DNA from: JARRPM01 sp963765545
Lineage (GTDB): Bacteria; Pseudomonadota; Gammaproteobacteria; Pseudomonadales; Halieaceae
NCBI GenBank assembly: GCA_963765545.1
Contig: CAVXWW010000009.1
Span: 620,001 to 684,000, forward strand
Direction: 5' to 3'
Length of the DNA stretch: 64,000 bases
The notes below the pieces were generated by a model. It was not told the origin of the DNA, made no database searches, and saw only the letters and a list, made by a program, of their open reading frames with translations. Below are positions 52,335 to 61,762 of the stretch, in pieces (position 1 is the first letter of the stretch; every line of letters begins with the position of its first letter). Made by a program: the position numbers and the translations under genes.

Positions 52335-53078
52335 TTACATCTCCTTGCCAAAATGGGCATAGTAGGCCGTGATAGCCTCAACCGAGAGCGGTTCTTCGAT
52401 TTCGGGTGCCGTTTTGATCGCGTCTCTGGAAACGTCTACGTGGAATGCCCTTTCCGACCAGGAAATACTGGAGGACCAACTGATCGGCAGAAGCACGGTT
52501 CGTCCCGGTAGCCAGCGACGGGTATCGAGTGCCACAAAGCCGATGGTCCAGGTATGGGTATCGAGCACGAAATCGCTGACCTCGCCGATATCGCCATCCA
52601 CCGCATGGGTCTTGTAGCCGATTACCTCTTTTGCCGAGCGCAGGTGGTTATCTTCATTATTTAATTCGGTTCGGGCTTGAGTTTCCGCAGGGGGTATGTC
52701 GCGGCTGGAAAGAATGTCGCCGGGATAAGCGCCTGTTCCCCAAATGCCGGCACCCCACCAGTAATATAGCTGGCCGAAGTGCTGCGCGTAGGCTGCCTCA
52801 TACTGGCGTGACACGGGTTGGTCCTCGCTCAGGCCTGGCGCAGACTCAATCTGGGACTTGGTTAATTCGACCGGCAGACGTCCGTTCTCGAGGTCCGGAA
52901 TGCCCACGACCGCGGGTGAAAGCAGCACCCGCCGACCCAGCAGCCAGCGGCTGGTGTTTGCTTCCAGGTAGCGAACGGTCCAATGATCGTCATCAAAGAG
53001 AAAATCCCGGCAGCGACCGATGTCACCGTCCGCTGCTGCTATCGTCAGATTTTTCAGCTCCGATACGCGGATATACAT
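52335..53078 (-). CDS. protein with two PRC-barrel domains
   Basis: 247 residues. The first PRC barrel (about 3-70: VSELKNLTIAAADGDIGRCR, WTVRYLEANTSRWLLGRRVL) and second (about 150-225: AKEVIGYKTHAVDGDIGEVS, WTIGFVALDTRRWLPGRTVL) are joined by a Tyr/Trp-rich linker (HFGQLYYWWGAGIWGTGAYP). PRC barrels mediate protein or RNA contacts in photosynthetic reaction centres and RNA-processing factors; in this two-domain form they are widespread in stress-related loci with no defined function. GGAGG precedes the ATG. Confidence 0.9.
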   Translation of the reverse strand: MYIRVSELKNLTIAAADGDIGRCRDFLFDDDHWTVRYLEANTSRWLLGRRVLLSPAVVGIPDLENGRLPVELTKSQIESAPGLSEDQPVSRQYEAAYAQHFGQLYYWWGAGIWGTGAYPGDILSSRDIPPAETQARTELNNEDNHLRSAKEVIGYKTHAVDGDIGEVSDFVLDTHTWTIGFVALDTRRWLPGRTVLLPISWSSSISWSERAFHVDVSRDAIKTAPEIEEPLSVEAITAYYAHFGKEM

Positions 53079-53184
53079 TTTTTACCTCCATGTGGCGAAC
53101 ACTCACTGCTATAGATGCAATTCCCGTGCCACGCGACGGGACCTGATCATCTTCACCGTGCTGGCTGCTGAACGCCGATTGGCT

Positions 53185-54243
53185 TTATTGTGAGAGGTAG
53201 AGGGTTCGTGTGGGATAGGCGAACTCGATGTTCCCGGCTGCGAATGCACGACACAACTTCAAGTTGATTTCCTGCTGAATATCCATGTAGATGTTGTAAT
53301 CGGGAGACTGGACGTAATAAACCACTTCAAAATCGTAAGAACTTTCGCCAAAACTTTTGAAGTGAGCCCGATCGAAACGCGTTCTGGCGATGCCCTCGAT
53401 AATTTCTTTAACCATCGGGGGTATCGATTCCAGCTGTCCTGGTGTGGTCTGGTAAATGACGCCAAACGAAAAAGGTACCCGACGCTCGTACATGCGCTTG
53501 AAATTGCGCACCCGGCTGTTCAGCAGGTCGGAATTGGAAAACACGAGTTGCTCCCCCGACAGGCTGCGCAAGCGGGTGGTTTTGATACCGATTTTTTCCA
53601 CTTCCCCCAAATGGTCATCGACGATGATGAAGTCCCGGACGACGAAGGGTTTGTCCAGGACGATTGAGAGAGAGGCAAAAAGATCCCCCAGAATATTCTG
53701 GACAGCCAGGGCGATCGCGACACCTCCAATACCTAGCCCGGCGACCAGGGCGGTGACGTCGTAACCCAGGTTATCGATAACCAGTACCACCGCCAGTGTC
53801 CAGATGGCCAGGCGGGCAACAAATGACATCCCCTGAATCGCTGAGACTGAGCCGGGGTCAGTGTCCCGATGGGTGCTGGAAAAATAGACGATGTATTCTG
53901 AGACCCCCCGGTTTGCCCACAGCGCTACCTGTAGAGTAATCGCAACCACCAGCACCAGCTGGGTAAGGCTCTCCGCGCTGCCCAGGTCCAGGAAACGTGA
54001 TCCTGCCCACAGCGCGACAACGAAGATTGTGAAGGACCTGGTTGACCCCAGCGTCGCCACCAGTATGTCATCGACCTCGGTGGAGGTGGTTTCACTGAAC
54101 CTGTGCAGGTTGCGTCGCAGAAACCTCAGTAGAACAGAAAGAACCAGGTAGAGGCAGAATGCGGTAGCAGTCGCGAGTCCCCAGGACCACAGGGTATTGC
54201 CGGCCAACTCAAGGGATTTAAGTGAATCGAGCAGTTCCAACAT
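53185..54243 (-). CDS. small-conductance mechanosensitive channel family protein
   Basis: 352 residues with four predicted N-terminal TM helices and the MscS core. The pore helix and following segment read DVTALVAGLGIGGVAIALAV, QNILGDLFASLSIVLDKPF; then the beta domain VRDFIIVDDHLGEVEKIGIK, TTRLRSLSGEQLVFSNSDLL. The C-terminal alpha/beta domain is shorter than in E. coli MscS. It should open under membrane tension to release solutes during hypo-osmotic shock. No ribosome site stands out. Confidence 0.92.
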   Translation of the reverse strand: MLELLDSLKSLELAGNTLWSWGLATATAFCLYLVLSVLLRFLRRNLHRFSETTSTEVDDILVATLGSTRSFTIFVVALWAGSRFLDLGSAESLTQLVLVVAITLQVALWANRGVSEYIVYFSSTHRDTDPGSVSAIQGMSFVARLAIWTLAVVLVIDNLGYDVTALVAGLGIGGVAIALAVQNILGDLFASLSIVLDKPFVVRDFIIVDDHLGEVEKIGIKTTRLRSLSGEQLVFSNSDLLNSRVRNFKRMYERRVPFSFGVIYQTTPGQLESIPPMVKEIIEGIARTRFDRAHFKSFGESSYDFEVVYYVQSPDYNIYMDIQQEINLKLCRAFAAGNIEFAYPTRTLYLSQ

Positions 54244-54375
54244 GCAATAAACCAGACATTTTGAGGGTTATCAATGCGCCGGGTTCAGCCCCGGGTTTTT
54301 ATGATCGTCCATGACTATCCGGTAGACTGCGCCGGTAGACTGCGCCCCCCTGTTTTATCTTGTGTCATAAAGTCT

Positions 54376-54858
54376 TCATGGGGCTTCAGTTTTTATCGCC
54401 TGCGCGACGTCGCCCGGACGACGCAACATCTTGTCTATATCGCTGATGTGCATGCTCTCCTCGGCGATTAGGCGACGCGCATACTCTTCCAGGGTAATCG
54501 ATCCCGATGTCTCCGCCAGTTCGAGAAGTTCTCGATAGAGCTCCACGCCTTGCACTTCGAAATCCATGGATTCTCTGAGAATTTCACCGATGTCGTGCCG
54601 TTTTGTTTCCAGCAGTTCACCAATACCCAGCGACGGGTGATCGCCGAGCATGGTAACCATTTCACCCGCCTGGGTGGCATGATCCAGCGTCTCTTCCGCG
54701 GCGCTCCTGAACCAGCTTACGACAGGAATTCTGCTGTAGCCAAATAACATGAAGGAATAGTGGGTATACCGAACCACACCAGCCAGCTCGTGCTCGAGGA
54801 TTTCATTGAGCTTGGCAACAATCGTGTCCTGTCCTTGCAGTTCTCCGCGTTCAGTCAT
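54376..54858 (-). CDS. bacterioferritin-like ferroxidase
   Basis: 160 residues, four-helix ferritin-like protein. Di-iron ligand candidates: Glu in LEHELAGVVRY, Glu and His in AAEETLDHA, Glu in FEVQGVELY, and Glu and His in IAEESMHI. The bacterioferritin spacing is kept. It oxidises and stores iron, or acts as a bacterioferritin-like DNA-protection protein. AAGGAG lies 6 bases before the ATG. The divergent sodB gene starts ~400 bp away, so oxidative and iron stress functions are adjacent. Confidence 0.88.
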   Translation of the reverse strand: MTERGELQGQDTIVAKLNEILEHELAGVVRYTHYSFMLFGYSRIPVVSWFRSAAEETLDHATQAGEMVTMLGDHPSLGIGELLETKRHDIGEILRESMDFEVQGVELYRELLELAETSGSITLEEYARRLIAEESMHISDIDKMLRRPGDVAQAIKTEAP

Positions 54859-55254
54859 GGGATGCTCCTTAATGGTCTGTCATTTCAATCAATTACCCGG
54901 ACTGTTACGCAAGATTTATACCATTGAGTTGTGGTGAGCTTTTCAGTCGCCGGTGGCTCCCGCTAATTCAAACAGGGTGTAGTTTGTACAAACTTTTGTA
55001 GAAATTACACAGCGATGGTCCAACCGAACTTCACAAATTCATAGGGCCCTGCGCCTCGCTGCAAAATCACTGGCGTACGGCTGGATCTTCTGTCGCCCGC
55101 CGCGCAGGCCTGGCGAAAATTCGCTATAATTCCGTCTTTGTGGTAGCTGATCCACGACAACAGATGCTTCCGCGACGCTGCCGCCAGAGGCGCAGCCATC
55201 ACAAGCAACCGGGTGATGGACCCGGTATATCGATGAGTGTTCAAGGAGGAAAAT
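54859..55254. other. divergent promoter region between bacterioferritin and sodB genes
   Basis: 396 bp without genes. A TATAAT occurs at 55125-55130 toward sodB. An AT-rich stretch (TTGTACAAACTTTTGTAGAAATT, near 54983-55005) could hold a regulator site, but no Fur-box-like 19-bp dyad was convincing by eye. Confidence 0.4.
55125..55130 (+). promoter_or_regulatory. candidate -10 box for sodB
   Basis: TATAAT within CGCTATAATTCC, about 125 bp before the sodB ATG. No clear -35 at standard spacing. Confidence 0.3.
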
Positions 55255-55836
55255 ATGGCTTTTGAATTACCCGAACTACCCTATCCGATGGACGCTCTCG
55301 CGCCACAGATCTCAAAAGAGACGCTCGATTATCATTATGGAAAACATCACAAGAGCTACGTCGATAAACTCAATGGCCTGGTCTCGGGAACTGAGTTCGA
55401 GAATAAGTCGCTGGAAGATATAGTCAGGACCGCAGACGGCGGAATGTTCAACAATGCTGCACAGGTTTGGAACCATACCTTTTATTGGAACTGTCTGAGC
55501 CCTGAGGGTGGCGGTGCAGCCAACGGGCCTGTGGCCTCTGCGATCAAGGAATCCTTCGGTTCCTTTGACGAGTTCCAGCAAGCGTTCACCGATTCTGCGA
55601 CGGGAAATTTTGGCTCCGGCTGGACCTGGCTGGTCAAGAACAGCGACAACAGCCTGGCCATCCTCAATACCAGTAATGCCGATACACCGCTGACTGATTC
55701 GACAACCTCACCGTTACTGACAGCGGATGTCTGGGAACACGCCTACTACATTGATTATCGCAACGCTCGGCCCAAATACCTGAAAGCGTTCTGGGCCCTG
55801 GTGAACTGGGAGTTCGTCAACAGCAACTATTCGTAA
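55255..55836 (+). CDS. sodB: iron superoxide dismutase
   Basis: 193 residues, the normal length of Fe-type SOD. Metal ligands His27 (YHYGKHHKSYV), His74 (VWNHTFYW), Asp158 and His162 (ADVWEHAYYIDY). The Fe-type active-site context is MFNNAAQVWNHTFYW and FGSGWTWLV. It converts superoxide to peroxide in the cytoplasm. Start at 55255 with AGGAGG 5-6 bases upstream; the earlier ATG at 55237 would overlap that site. Monocistronic. Confidence 0.97.
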   Translation: MAFELPELPYPMDALAPQISKETLDYHYGKHHKSYVDKLNGLVSGTEFENKSLEDIVRTADGGMFNNAAQVWNHTFYWNCLSPEGGGAANGPVASAIKESFGSFDEFQQAFTDSATGNFGSGWTWLVKNSDNSLAILNTSNADTPLTDSTTSPLLTADVWEHAYYIDYRNARPKYLKAFWALVNWEFVNSNYS

Positions 55837-55888
55837 CGGCGGCGTAGGCTGCCATTGCCGATAGCAAGGGGGTCGCATCCTATCCCGA

Positions 55889-57196
55889 TCAACTCACAGA
55901 AGTGGCCTCGAGGCGCCTGGTGAGCCTGCGCAACCGGGATTGAGACTGGCGCAGTTCCATGAGGTCATGGCCCATATGATTGTCGCCCTCAACGGCGCTC
56001 ATCAGGTGCTCCCCTTGGTGGGCAATGATGGCTAAACGATCCTCAAGACTTGTCAGATCCGCCAACCTCACCAGGGATTCCAGCAGGGCTATGAGCACAG
56101 GAATGTTGCCTTGGGCAAACTGCCTTGAGGGTGCGTAAAAGGCCTTTACGATCCCGCGAAAATCAGTGAATCGCGCCAACAGCCGTGGCACCCCGTCAGG
56201 GTCGAGGAACACTTTGCCGGGAAGGTCCCGATCTACTACCTGCGCCACTGCAAGACTGAACCAGTCGATGGCGGTAATTGCGGTCCCGGGGTCGTTGATA
56301 CCCGGTGAGAGAGCCCTGGCGGTTAACTGGTTTAACTGAGTGATTGGGTACTCCGGGTCTTGCACCGGCGTTCGCATAACGCCTGTGCGGACAACACTTC
56401 GCAGTTGGCTCAGGTCCTGCTCCTGTAGATCAAAATGTGCTCCGTATAACTTGATCAGGCAGTTTCCCTCCAGGATAAAATCGCCCGCTCGCACGCGTAA
56501 TTGGGCAACGCAGTCATGGGCAGCACACCACTTCACGAGTCCAGTGTAATCAACGGTCTGGATGTAACCTCCGTTTTCGGCTGCGATCAATAGCGGTCGG
56601 AATCCACGGGCTTGCTGCCGCCAGCCCCTGGTGCCATAACAGCGATCTCGCAGGCCGTCTTCGCTCGTCAAGGCGATAAATGACTGGTGCAATTCACCGC
56701 CGATATGTTGAATTATTTTGTCTGCCTGTAAATCCACTGCGGTACGGTGAATGAAACGGATGAACCCGGCGAGCGCGGCAATGGTGAGCAGCAGGGCAGC
56801 GATTATGGTAACACTCGGCTGATCGGTATCCTTGTAAGCCGTTAGAGTCACCAGACAGTAAAGACTGGTGCCCATGAACATTCCCAGGCTGATTTTACTG
56901 GCATTGTCGCTGAGGAACTGACGCAGGATCTTGGGGCCATATTGCCCCGACGTAAGAGTGAGCGCCACCATGGTAACCGAGAACACCACGCCACCCACGC
57001 TCATTACAGAACCTGCAATAACGCCAAGTACCTGGCGTGCCGACGTCACAGGAATAGCGAAGGTCTGGAAACCAGAGCCTAATAGATCGACCTCCCGTTC
57101 CGCCCATAGCAGCACCGCGGCGAGCGCCAGAGACCCCAGACACAACACCACTGGAATGAGCCATATACCAACCAGAAGCTCCTCGCGCAGCTGCAT
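55889..57196 (-). CDS. DUF2254 membrane protein
   Basis: 435 residues. Four N-terminal TM helices (GIWLIPVVLCLGSLALAAVL, GVIAGSVMSVGGVVFSVTMV, IVTL-type helix with SLYCLVTLTAY, VTIIAALLLTIAALAGFI) and a large soluble C-terminal part with the family stretches SGQYGPKILRQFLSD, RALSPGINDPGTAITAIDW and FTDFRGIVKAFYAPSRQFAQ. Function unknown; widespread in soil and marine bacteria. No ribosome site is obvious. Confidence 0.9.
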   Translation of the reverse strand: MQLREELLVGIWLIPVVLCLGSLALAAVLLWAEREVDLLGSGFQTFAIPVTSARQVLGVIAGSVMSVGGVVFSVTMVALTLTSGQYGPKILRQFLSDNASKISLGMFMGTSLYCLVTLTAYKDTDQPSVTIIAALLLTIAALAGFIRFIHRTAVDLQADKIIQHIGGELHQSFIALTSEDGLRDRCYGTRGWRQQARGFRPLLIAAENGGYIQTVDYTGLVKWCAAHDCVAQLRVRAGDFILEGNCLIKLYGAHFDLQEQDLSQLRSVVRTGVMRTPVQDPEYPITQLNQLTARALSPGINDPGTAITAIDWFSLAVAQVVDRDLPGKVFLDPDGVPRLLARFTDFRGIVKAFYAPSRQFAQGNIPVLIALLESLVRLADLTSLEDRLAIIAHQGEHLMSAVEGDNHMGHDLMELRQSQSRLRRLTRRLEATSVS

Positions 57197-57225
57197 TAGT
57201 ATCTGTTTGAATTGTGATTCAGTTT

Positions 57226-57492
57226 TTACGGCGTCCTACCTGCAATAGTCTTGTACTGGCAGAGGGTGCCGCGTGCACGGCTAGTAGCGCAAGATTCATG
57301 CCTGCTGGCTCTCTGATAGCCCGTGAGTAGTATAGTAGTAAAATGCGCTTTAAGCCCCCCTGTTAAAGATTTTTGCAGTTTTTGCAATTGATCTTCGCTG
57401 GCTTTTTTTGCCCCGGCGAGTTGCCTCCTGATATCGTTAATCTGATCTTTCACGCCATCTATGTTTGGCACGCTACCTGCATCTTCCCTCAC
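57226..57492 (-). CDS. possible small helical protein
   Basis: 88 codons from a GTG. Residues 1-48 could form a coiled coil (VKDQINDIRRQLAGAKKASE), but the rest is low-complexity and Arg-rich, and no ribosome site precedes it. The true gene, if any, may be shorter. Upstream lies a small hairpin (GCCAGTTTTTTAGCTGGC at 57500-57517). Confidence 0.25.
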   Translation of the reverse strand: MREDAGSVPNIDGVKDQINDIRRQLAGAKKASEDQLQKLQKSLTGGLKAHFTTILLTGYQRASRHESCATSRARGTLCQYKTIAGRTP

Positions 57493-57608
57493 GATAAGGC
57501 CAGTTTTTTAGCTGGCAACGGTGCAGAGCAATCAACGGATCGGATGCTTGGAAGGCAGTATGTTGGGTTCCATTGGCCGTTGCTACCGATGTAACAGGAG
57601 ATAGCGGC

Positions 57609-57836
57609 ATGGCAATACTTTATGTCCAACCGGTGCAGCGCTGGCCGGTACTTGGCCTGCATGGCCAGCGATTGGGCACCGTTGAGACCTGCGCCCTCGA
57701 TCCCGACACAGGGAAAGTAAAGCATCTTGTCCTCAGAACGCAGTGGCAGACGATAGATATTGAATGGCCCCACCTGGAGTTTCAGGAAGAACATCAGTCG
57801 TTTCAACTTATCGGGTCGGATGCGCCGGAACAATAA
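57609..57836 (+). CDS. small single PRC-barrel-like protein
   Basis: 75 residues: RWPVLGLHGQRLGTVETCAL, DPDTGKVKHLVLRTQWQTID, a compact PRC-barrel pattern. AGGAGA lies about 9 bases before the ATG at 57609. Convergent with the sigma-54 activator gene, whose end is 24 bp away. Probably a protein-interaction module; function unknown. Confidence 0.65.
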   Translation: MAILYVQPVQRWPVLGLHGQRLGTVETCALDPDTGKVKHLVLRTQWQTIDIEWPHLEFQEEHQSFQLIGSDAPEQ

Positions 57837-57859
57837 TAGGCAAGGTCGATCGAAAAAGC

Positions 57860-59227
57860 TCAGGGGCTCGCCTGGGATTCATATTCTCGAAGTCTGTTGT
57901 AGAGGGTTTTCAGGCTGATGCCCAGTTCCGCAGCGGTGATTTTCTTATCACCCTCATTGCGACGTAGTGATGCGAGGATCAAGCTTTTTTCCGCCTCTGC
58001 CAGGGAGGCTTCGGCATTAACAGACACCGTTTGCTCGAATTCTCTGGCTGCAGGCGCCACTGCATCGGAGCCTGCTTCCGTTGGCAGTGATTCAGCTGCT
58101 ATCGTAGACTCGGACATGATATAGGCTCTCTCAACATAGTTTTTGAGTTCGCGAACGTTGCCCGGCCAGGGTTTGCTGCCGATGATATCAAGCGCGCTGC
58201 TTGAGAAAGCGATGCCTGTCCCGTGTTTTTCATTGAGAGTATTCAGGAAGTGTTGAGCCAGCCCGCAGATATCCCGACCGCGTTGACGCAGCGGCGGAAC
58301 ATTTATTGGAAACTGGGCCAGCCTGTAATATAGGTCTTCCCGTAAAGTGCCCTCGGCGACCGCTCGCTCGGGCGAGCGGTTTGTTGCGGATATGAACCTG
58401 ACATCCACCTTTATGGTTTTTTCGGAACCGAGTCGCCTGATGGTTCTGGTTTCAAGGACGCGCAGCAGTTTAGCCTGCAGGTTGACATCCATTTCAATAA
58501 TTTCATCCAGAAACAGCGTTCCCCCGTGAGCCTGCTCAAAAAATCCCCTATGCCGGCTGTGGGCACCGCTAAAACTTCCCTTTTCGTGCCCGAATAACTG
58601 GCTCGCTATCAGGTTTTCCGCGACTGCTGCGCAATTAAAGGGAATAAATGGGGCCTCGGAACGGGGTGACAGGGCATGCACAGTTTGAGCCACAAGATCT
58701 TTCCCGGTTCCGCTTTCTCCGACTATCATCAAGCTGGCATCGCTCTGGGCGACCTTGCGAATCAGCCGGTAAAGTTTACGCATGCTTTTGGAGCTTCCGC
58801 GCAGATATCCGAACTGATCGACTGAGTCGGGCCCTGGATTGGTATCCTGCCCTCCAAGTGCAACGGCTTCTTCCGCGATATCTTGCAAGAGGGGGCCGAT
58901 TACCTGGGGGTTGAACGGCTTTTGGAAGAAGTAGCTGGCGCCTTTGCGCACGGCTTCGTCAGCAACAAGAGGGTTATCACGCTCGCTCATGACCAGGACC
59001 TCTATCTGGTCCAGCGTACCGTCCTCAAGAAGTCGCAACCCCGTATTTTCTTCCTTGCCCCCACCATCGAGATCGACGAAGGCCACGTCGATATTCCGAC
59101 TGGACATTAACTTGCGGGCCTGGGCAAGGTCAGCCGCGTAAAACACCTCCATTCCTGCCTGTTCGCAAAACTGCGATAGAGCATTGGAGTGTTCTGATTC
59201 CCGGTCCAGTATTAGACAACAAGGCAT
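57860..59227 (-). CDS. sigma-54-dependent response regulator (NtrC family)
   Basis: 455 residues. Receiver domain (1-120) with acidic pocket CLILDRES, phosphoacceptor Asp in VAFVDLDGG and conserved Lys in FFQKPF. AAA+ domain (~140-370): Walker A GESGTGKD, GHEKGSFSGAHSRHRG (the sigma-54 contact loop, GSFSGA in place of GAFTGA), Walker B GGTLFLDEI, ATNRSPER and LYYRLAQFPINVPPLRQRG. C-terminal Fis-type helix-turn-helix (DKKITAAELGISLKTLYNRL). No histidine kinase gene is adjacent. Targets unknown; the neighbouring stress genes are candidates. Confidence 0.95.
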   Translation of the reverse strand: MPCCLILDRESEHSNALSQFCEQAGMEVFYAADLAQARKLMSSRNIDVAFVDLDGGGKEENTGLRLLEDGTLDQIEVLVMSERDNPLVADEAVRKGASYFFQKPFNPQVIGPLLQDIAEEAVALGGQDTNPGPDSVDQFGYLRGSSKSMRKLYRLIRKVAQSDASLMIVGESGTGKDLVAQTVHALSPRSEAPFIPFNCAAVAENLIASQLFGHEKGSFSGAHSRHRGFFEQAHGGTLFLDEIIEMDVNLQAKLLRVLETRTIRRLGSEKTIKVDVRFISATNRSPERAVAEGTLREDLYYRLAQFPINVPPLRQRGRDICGLAQHFLNTLNEKHGTGIAFSSSALDIIGSKPWPGNVRELKNYVERAYIMSESTIAAESLPTEAGSDAVAPAAREFEQTVSVNAEASLAEAEKSLILASLRRNEGDKKITAAELGISLKTLYNRLREYESQASP

Positions 59228-59624
59228 TTGGTTCTGGTTCTCTGTTCAAAACAATGGTCATTCAATATGGGTCAAAAACGACCTATCCGGTCGTGGATAT
59301 AAAGTCTTCCAGGTACCGACTATTGTCCGCTACCTGATCGCATATTGTCCCACTGACCCGAAATAAATGCGATAGAGAGCTTTGGGGGATATCAGGTCTC
59401 GGACACTCCCATCACCAGGAGAAGCCGATGGGTCTGAAGATTCCAGCAAAGACTAAAAACGGTTTTTATGATAACTGTATTGCATGATTTAGCGACAATA
59501 TATTGTGCATGAGAATTGCATGGTGATATGAGATGCAATATGTCCAACAAAAACCGAACGGCTACAGCTGTTAAAGTATGCAGGCATCATCGATACCACC
59601 CATGAGAAATAAGGATAGAGCATA
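59228..59624. other. intergenic region before nhaA with a palindrome
   Basis: 397 bp without genes. It contains the perfect 12-bp palindrome ACAATATATTGT (59495-59506), flanked by TTGCATG and GCATGAG, and a short AAAACGGTTTTT dyad. These are candidate operator sites for the divergent regulator or nhaA. Confidence 0.45.
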
Positions 59625-61003
59625 GTGCCGGAGACCCGTTCCAAGCTGCGTGGCGAAACAACCAGTAAAATGGAGGAGGGTTTCGCCTCTATCGCCATGC
59701 CATTCCAGCAGTTAATCAAGGACCAGAAGTCGGCTAGCCTGTTATTACTGGGATCTACGGTGCTGGCGCTTGTGATCGCAAACTCGCCGCTCGGTAACCA
59801 ATATGCGATGTTGCTGCATACTAAAGTTGGCCTGTTTTTCGGTGACACAGACTACTCCATGAGTGTCCGGCACTGGATTAATGACGGCCTGATGGCGCTC
59901 TTTTTTTTCACCCTGGGACTGGAAATAAAACGCGAATTGCTGGTTGGGGAATTTCGAGAGCCGGCGCGCTCGATACCCGTAATCGCTGCTGCCGCAGGAG
60001 GCATGCTGGTACCGGCACTGCTTTACTTTGCCCTTGCCCGGGAAGGGGATGCGATCCGCGGGTGGGCGATACCCATGGCGACGGATACGGCTTTTGCGAT
60101 CGGCATCCTGGCCCTGCTCGGGCGGCGCGTTCCCAAGGGGCTGACGGCTTTTGTGCTGGCACTTGCCATAATCGACGATATGGGAGCGGTGGCGGTCATA
60201 GCGTTGTTCTACACCGAGTCTATCGATATGGGCTATTTCGGCGCCGCCCTGGCGCTTCTGATGTCACTGGCGATTGTAAACCTGATGGGCATAAGACGCC
60301 CCGTTGTGTATTTCGCGGGGGGGCTCTGGTGTGGATCGCCATGTTGGGTTCGGGCGTACATGCCACCATGGCGGGTATACTGGTAGCGTTGACAGTACCG
60401 GCACGATCAGCCCGCAGCCCGCAGAAATTCGTGCGGCGCAGCAGGCAACTCATCAATAAATTCGAATCCATAGAGCAGGAAGAGGACAAGGCGGCACCGG
60501 TACTGGCCGAACCACAAAAACACGAAGTGGTCAAAGAACTGCAGGCTATGGCGGCTGAAACGACTACACCCCTGCAGTTGTGGGAAAATGCACTGACTCA
60601 CCCTGTATCCCTGTTTGTACTCCCCTTGTTTGCCCTCGCTAATGCCGGTATTGAGCTGCAGGTCGCCACCTTGCCCACCTTGTTGTCACAGCCGATCGCG
60701 CTGGGCATCATCTCGGGGCTTGCCATTGGCAAGCTGCTGGGAATTACACTCGCAACCTACCTGGTGCTCGCCCTTGGCTTCGGTCGCCTGCCGGAGGGCA
60801 TGACCCGGCGGCACCTGCCGGGCCTTGCACAGCTCGCCGGGATAGGTTTTACCATGTCGATCTTTATCGCCGGGCTGGCATTTGCCGGCCAGCCCGACCA
60901 GCTGCTGGCAGCCAAGACCGGAATCCTGGCGGCGTCGCTGCTGGCGGGGTTGGCGGGCTATCTGTGGCTGCGCGTCACTCTCCCTGAGCCAGGTTCCGGC
61001 TAG
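59625..61003 (+). pseudogene. nhaA: NhaA Na+/H+ antiporter gene with a frameshift in a G tract
   Basis: The first frame (GTG at 59625, AAGGA 9 bases upstream) encodes SLLLLGSTVLALVIANSPLG, FFTLGLEIKRELLVGEF, IPMATDTAFAIGILALLGRR and LAIIDDMGAVAVIALFYT, including the essential Asp residues of the transport site (TDTAF and IIDDMGA). At a run of seven Gs (60317-60323) the frame changes; the next frame continues ALVWIAMLGSGVHATMAGIL, QLWENALTHPVSLFVLPLFA and GIGFTMSIFIAGLAFAG to a stop at 61003. Eight Gs would restore one ORF of about 460 residues. It is a real loss, a slippage-prone switch or a sequencing error. The intact protein exports Na+ in exchange for H+ at alkaline pH. Confidence 0.85.
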
Positions 61004-61066
61004 CCCGGATTGTCGTCCCGTATCGCTGTACCTGCATTGCAGCATCTTTTCAGTGGCCCCCTGGTG

Positions 61067-61762
61067 CTACAAGGTGATCACTGCCACCAGCGGCAGGTGA
61101 TCAGACGCCACTCTTGCCAGAGGGCTCTTGTGCACCTTCAGGCTGCGCAGAGCGACCCGGGGATTGACCCAGATTCGATCCAGCGCAAACAGGGGCAGGC
61201 GCACAGGCCAGCTGCGCCTGTGAGGGGTATCTGAGAAGATGCCACGCAGTCTTCGCAGCGGCCGACCCCACAAAAACCATTCATTGAGGTCTCCGGCCAG
61301 TACCACCAGGCGGCGGCTGTCCTCGCGAAACAAGGGCACCAGCGCCTCCACCTGGTCGCGCCGCTCCGAGGGCCACAATCCCAGGTGGGTGGCAATAATC
61401 TGCACATTCTCACCTGCGATAAGTATATCTGCGTCGATAGCGCCGCGCGGTTCCCGCCCGGCAACGCTCAAATTGTGGTGGCGCACGGCCTCTACCGGTA
61501 GCCGTGTCAGCACCGCATTGCCATAGTGTGAGTCCTCCCTCAACATGGTCGGTCCGGCGATGCGGTGGCGGTAGGTCTCGCTGGGCAAAGAGGACAGGAA
61601 GTCCTGTGTCTGGTCCACAAAGGATTCGACCTCCTGCAGTATAACGATATCAGCGTCGATTTCCCTGATGACCTCGGCGCAGCGACTGTGCGACTTCACA
61701 CCGTCGACGCCTACGCAGCGATGGATATTCCAGGTCGCGAGTTTGAACTGGAAAGTGCTCAC
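61067..61762 (-). CDS. endonuclease/exonuclease/phosphatase-family protein
   Basis: 231 residues with the EEP fold motifs in order: LATWNIHRCVG (Asn), ADIVILQEVES (metal Glu), YGNAVLTRLPV, IIATHLGLWPSERRDQVEAL (His), VVLAGDLNEWF (Asp, Asn), LDRIWV and VASDHLPLVA (Asp-His). Metal-dependent phosphodiesterase. The start GTG overlaps the TGA of the PLD-VTT gene (GTGA), so translation is coupled. This pair is common in bacterial membrane or stress operons; the phosphodiester substrate may be a lipid or a nucleic acid. Confidence 0.92.
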   Translation of the reverse strand: MSTFQFKLATWNIHRCVGVDGVKSHSRCAEVIREIDADIVILQEVESFVDQTQDFLSSLPSETYRHRIAGPTMLREDSHYGNAVLTRLPVEAVRHHNLSVAGREPRGAIDADILIAGENVQIIATHLGLWPSERRDQVEALVPLFREDSRRLVVLAGDLNEWFLWGRPLRRLRGIFSDTPHRRSWPVRLPLFALDRIWVNPRVALRSLKVHKSPLARVASDHLPLVAVITL

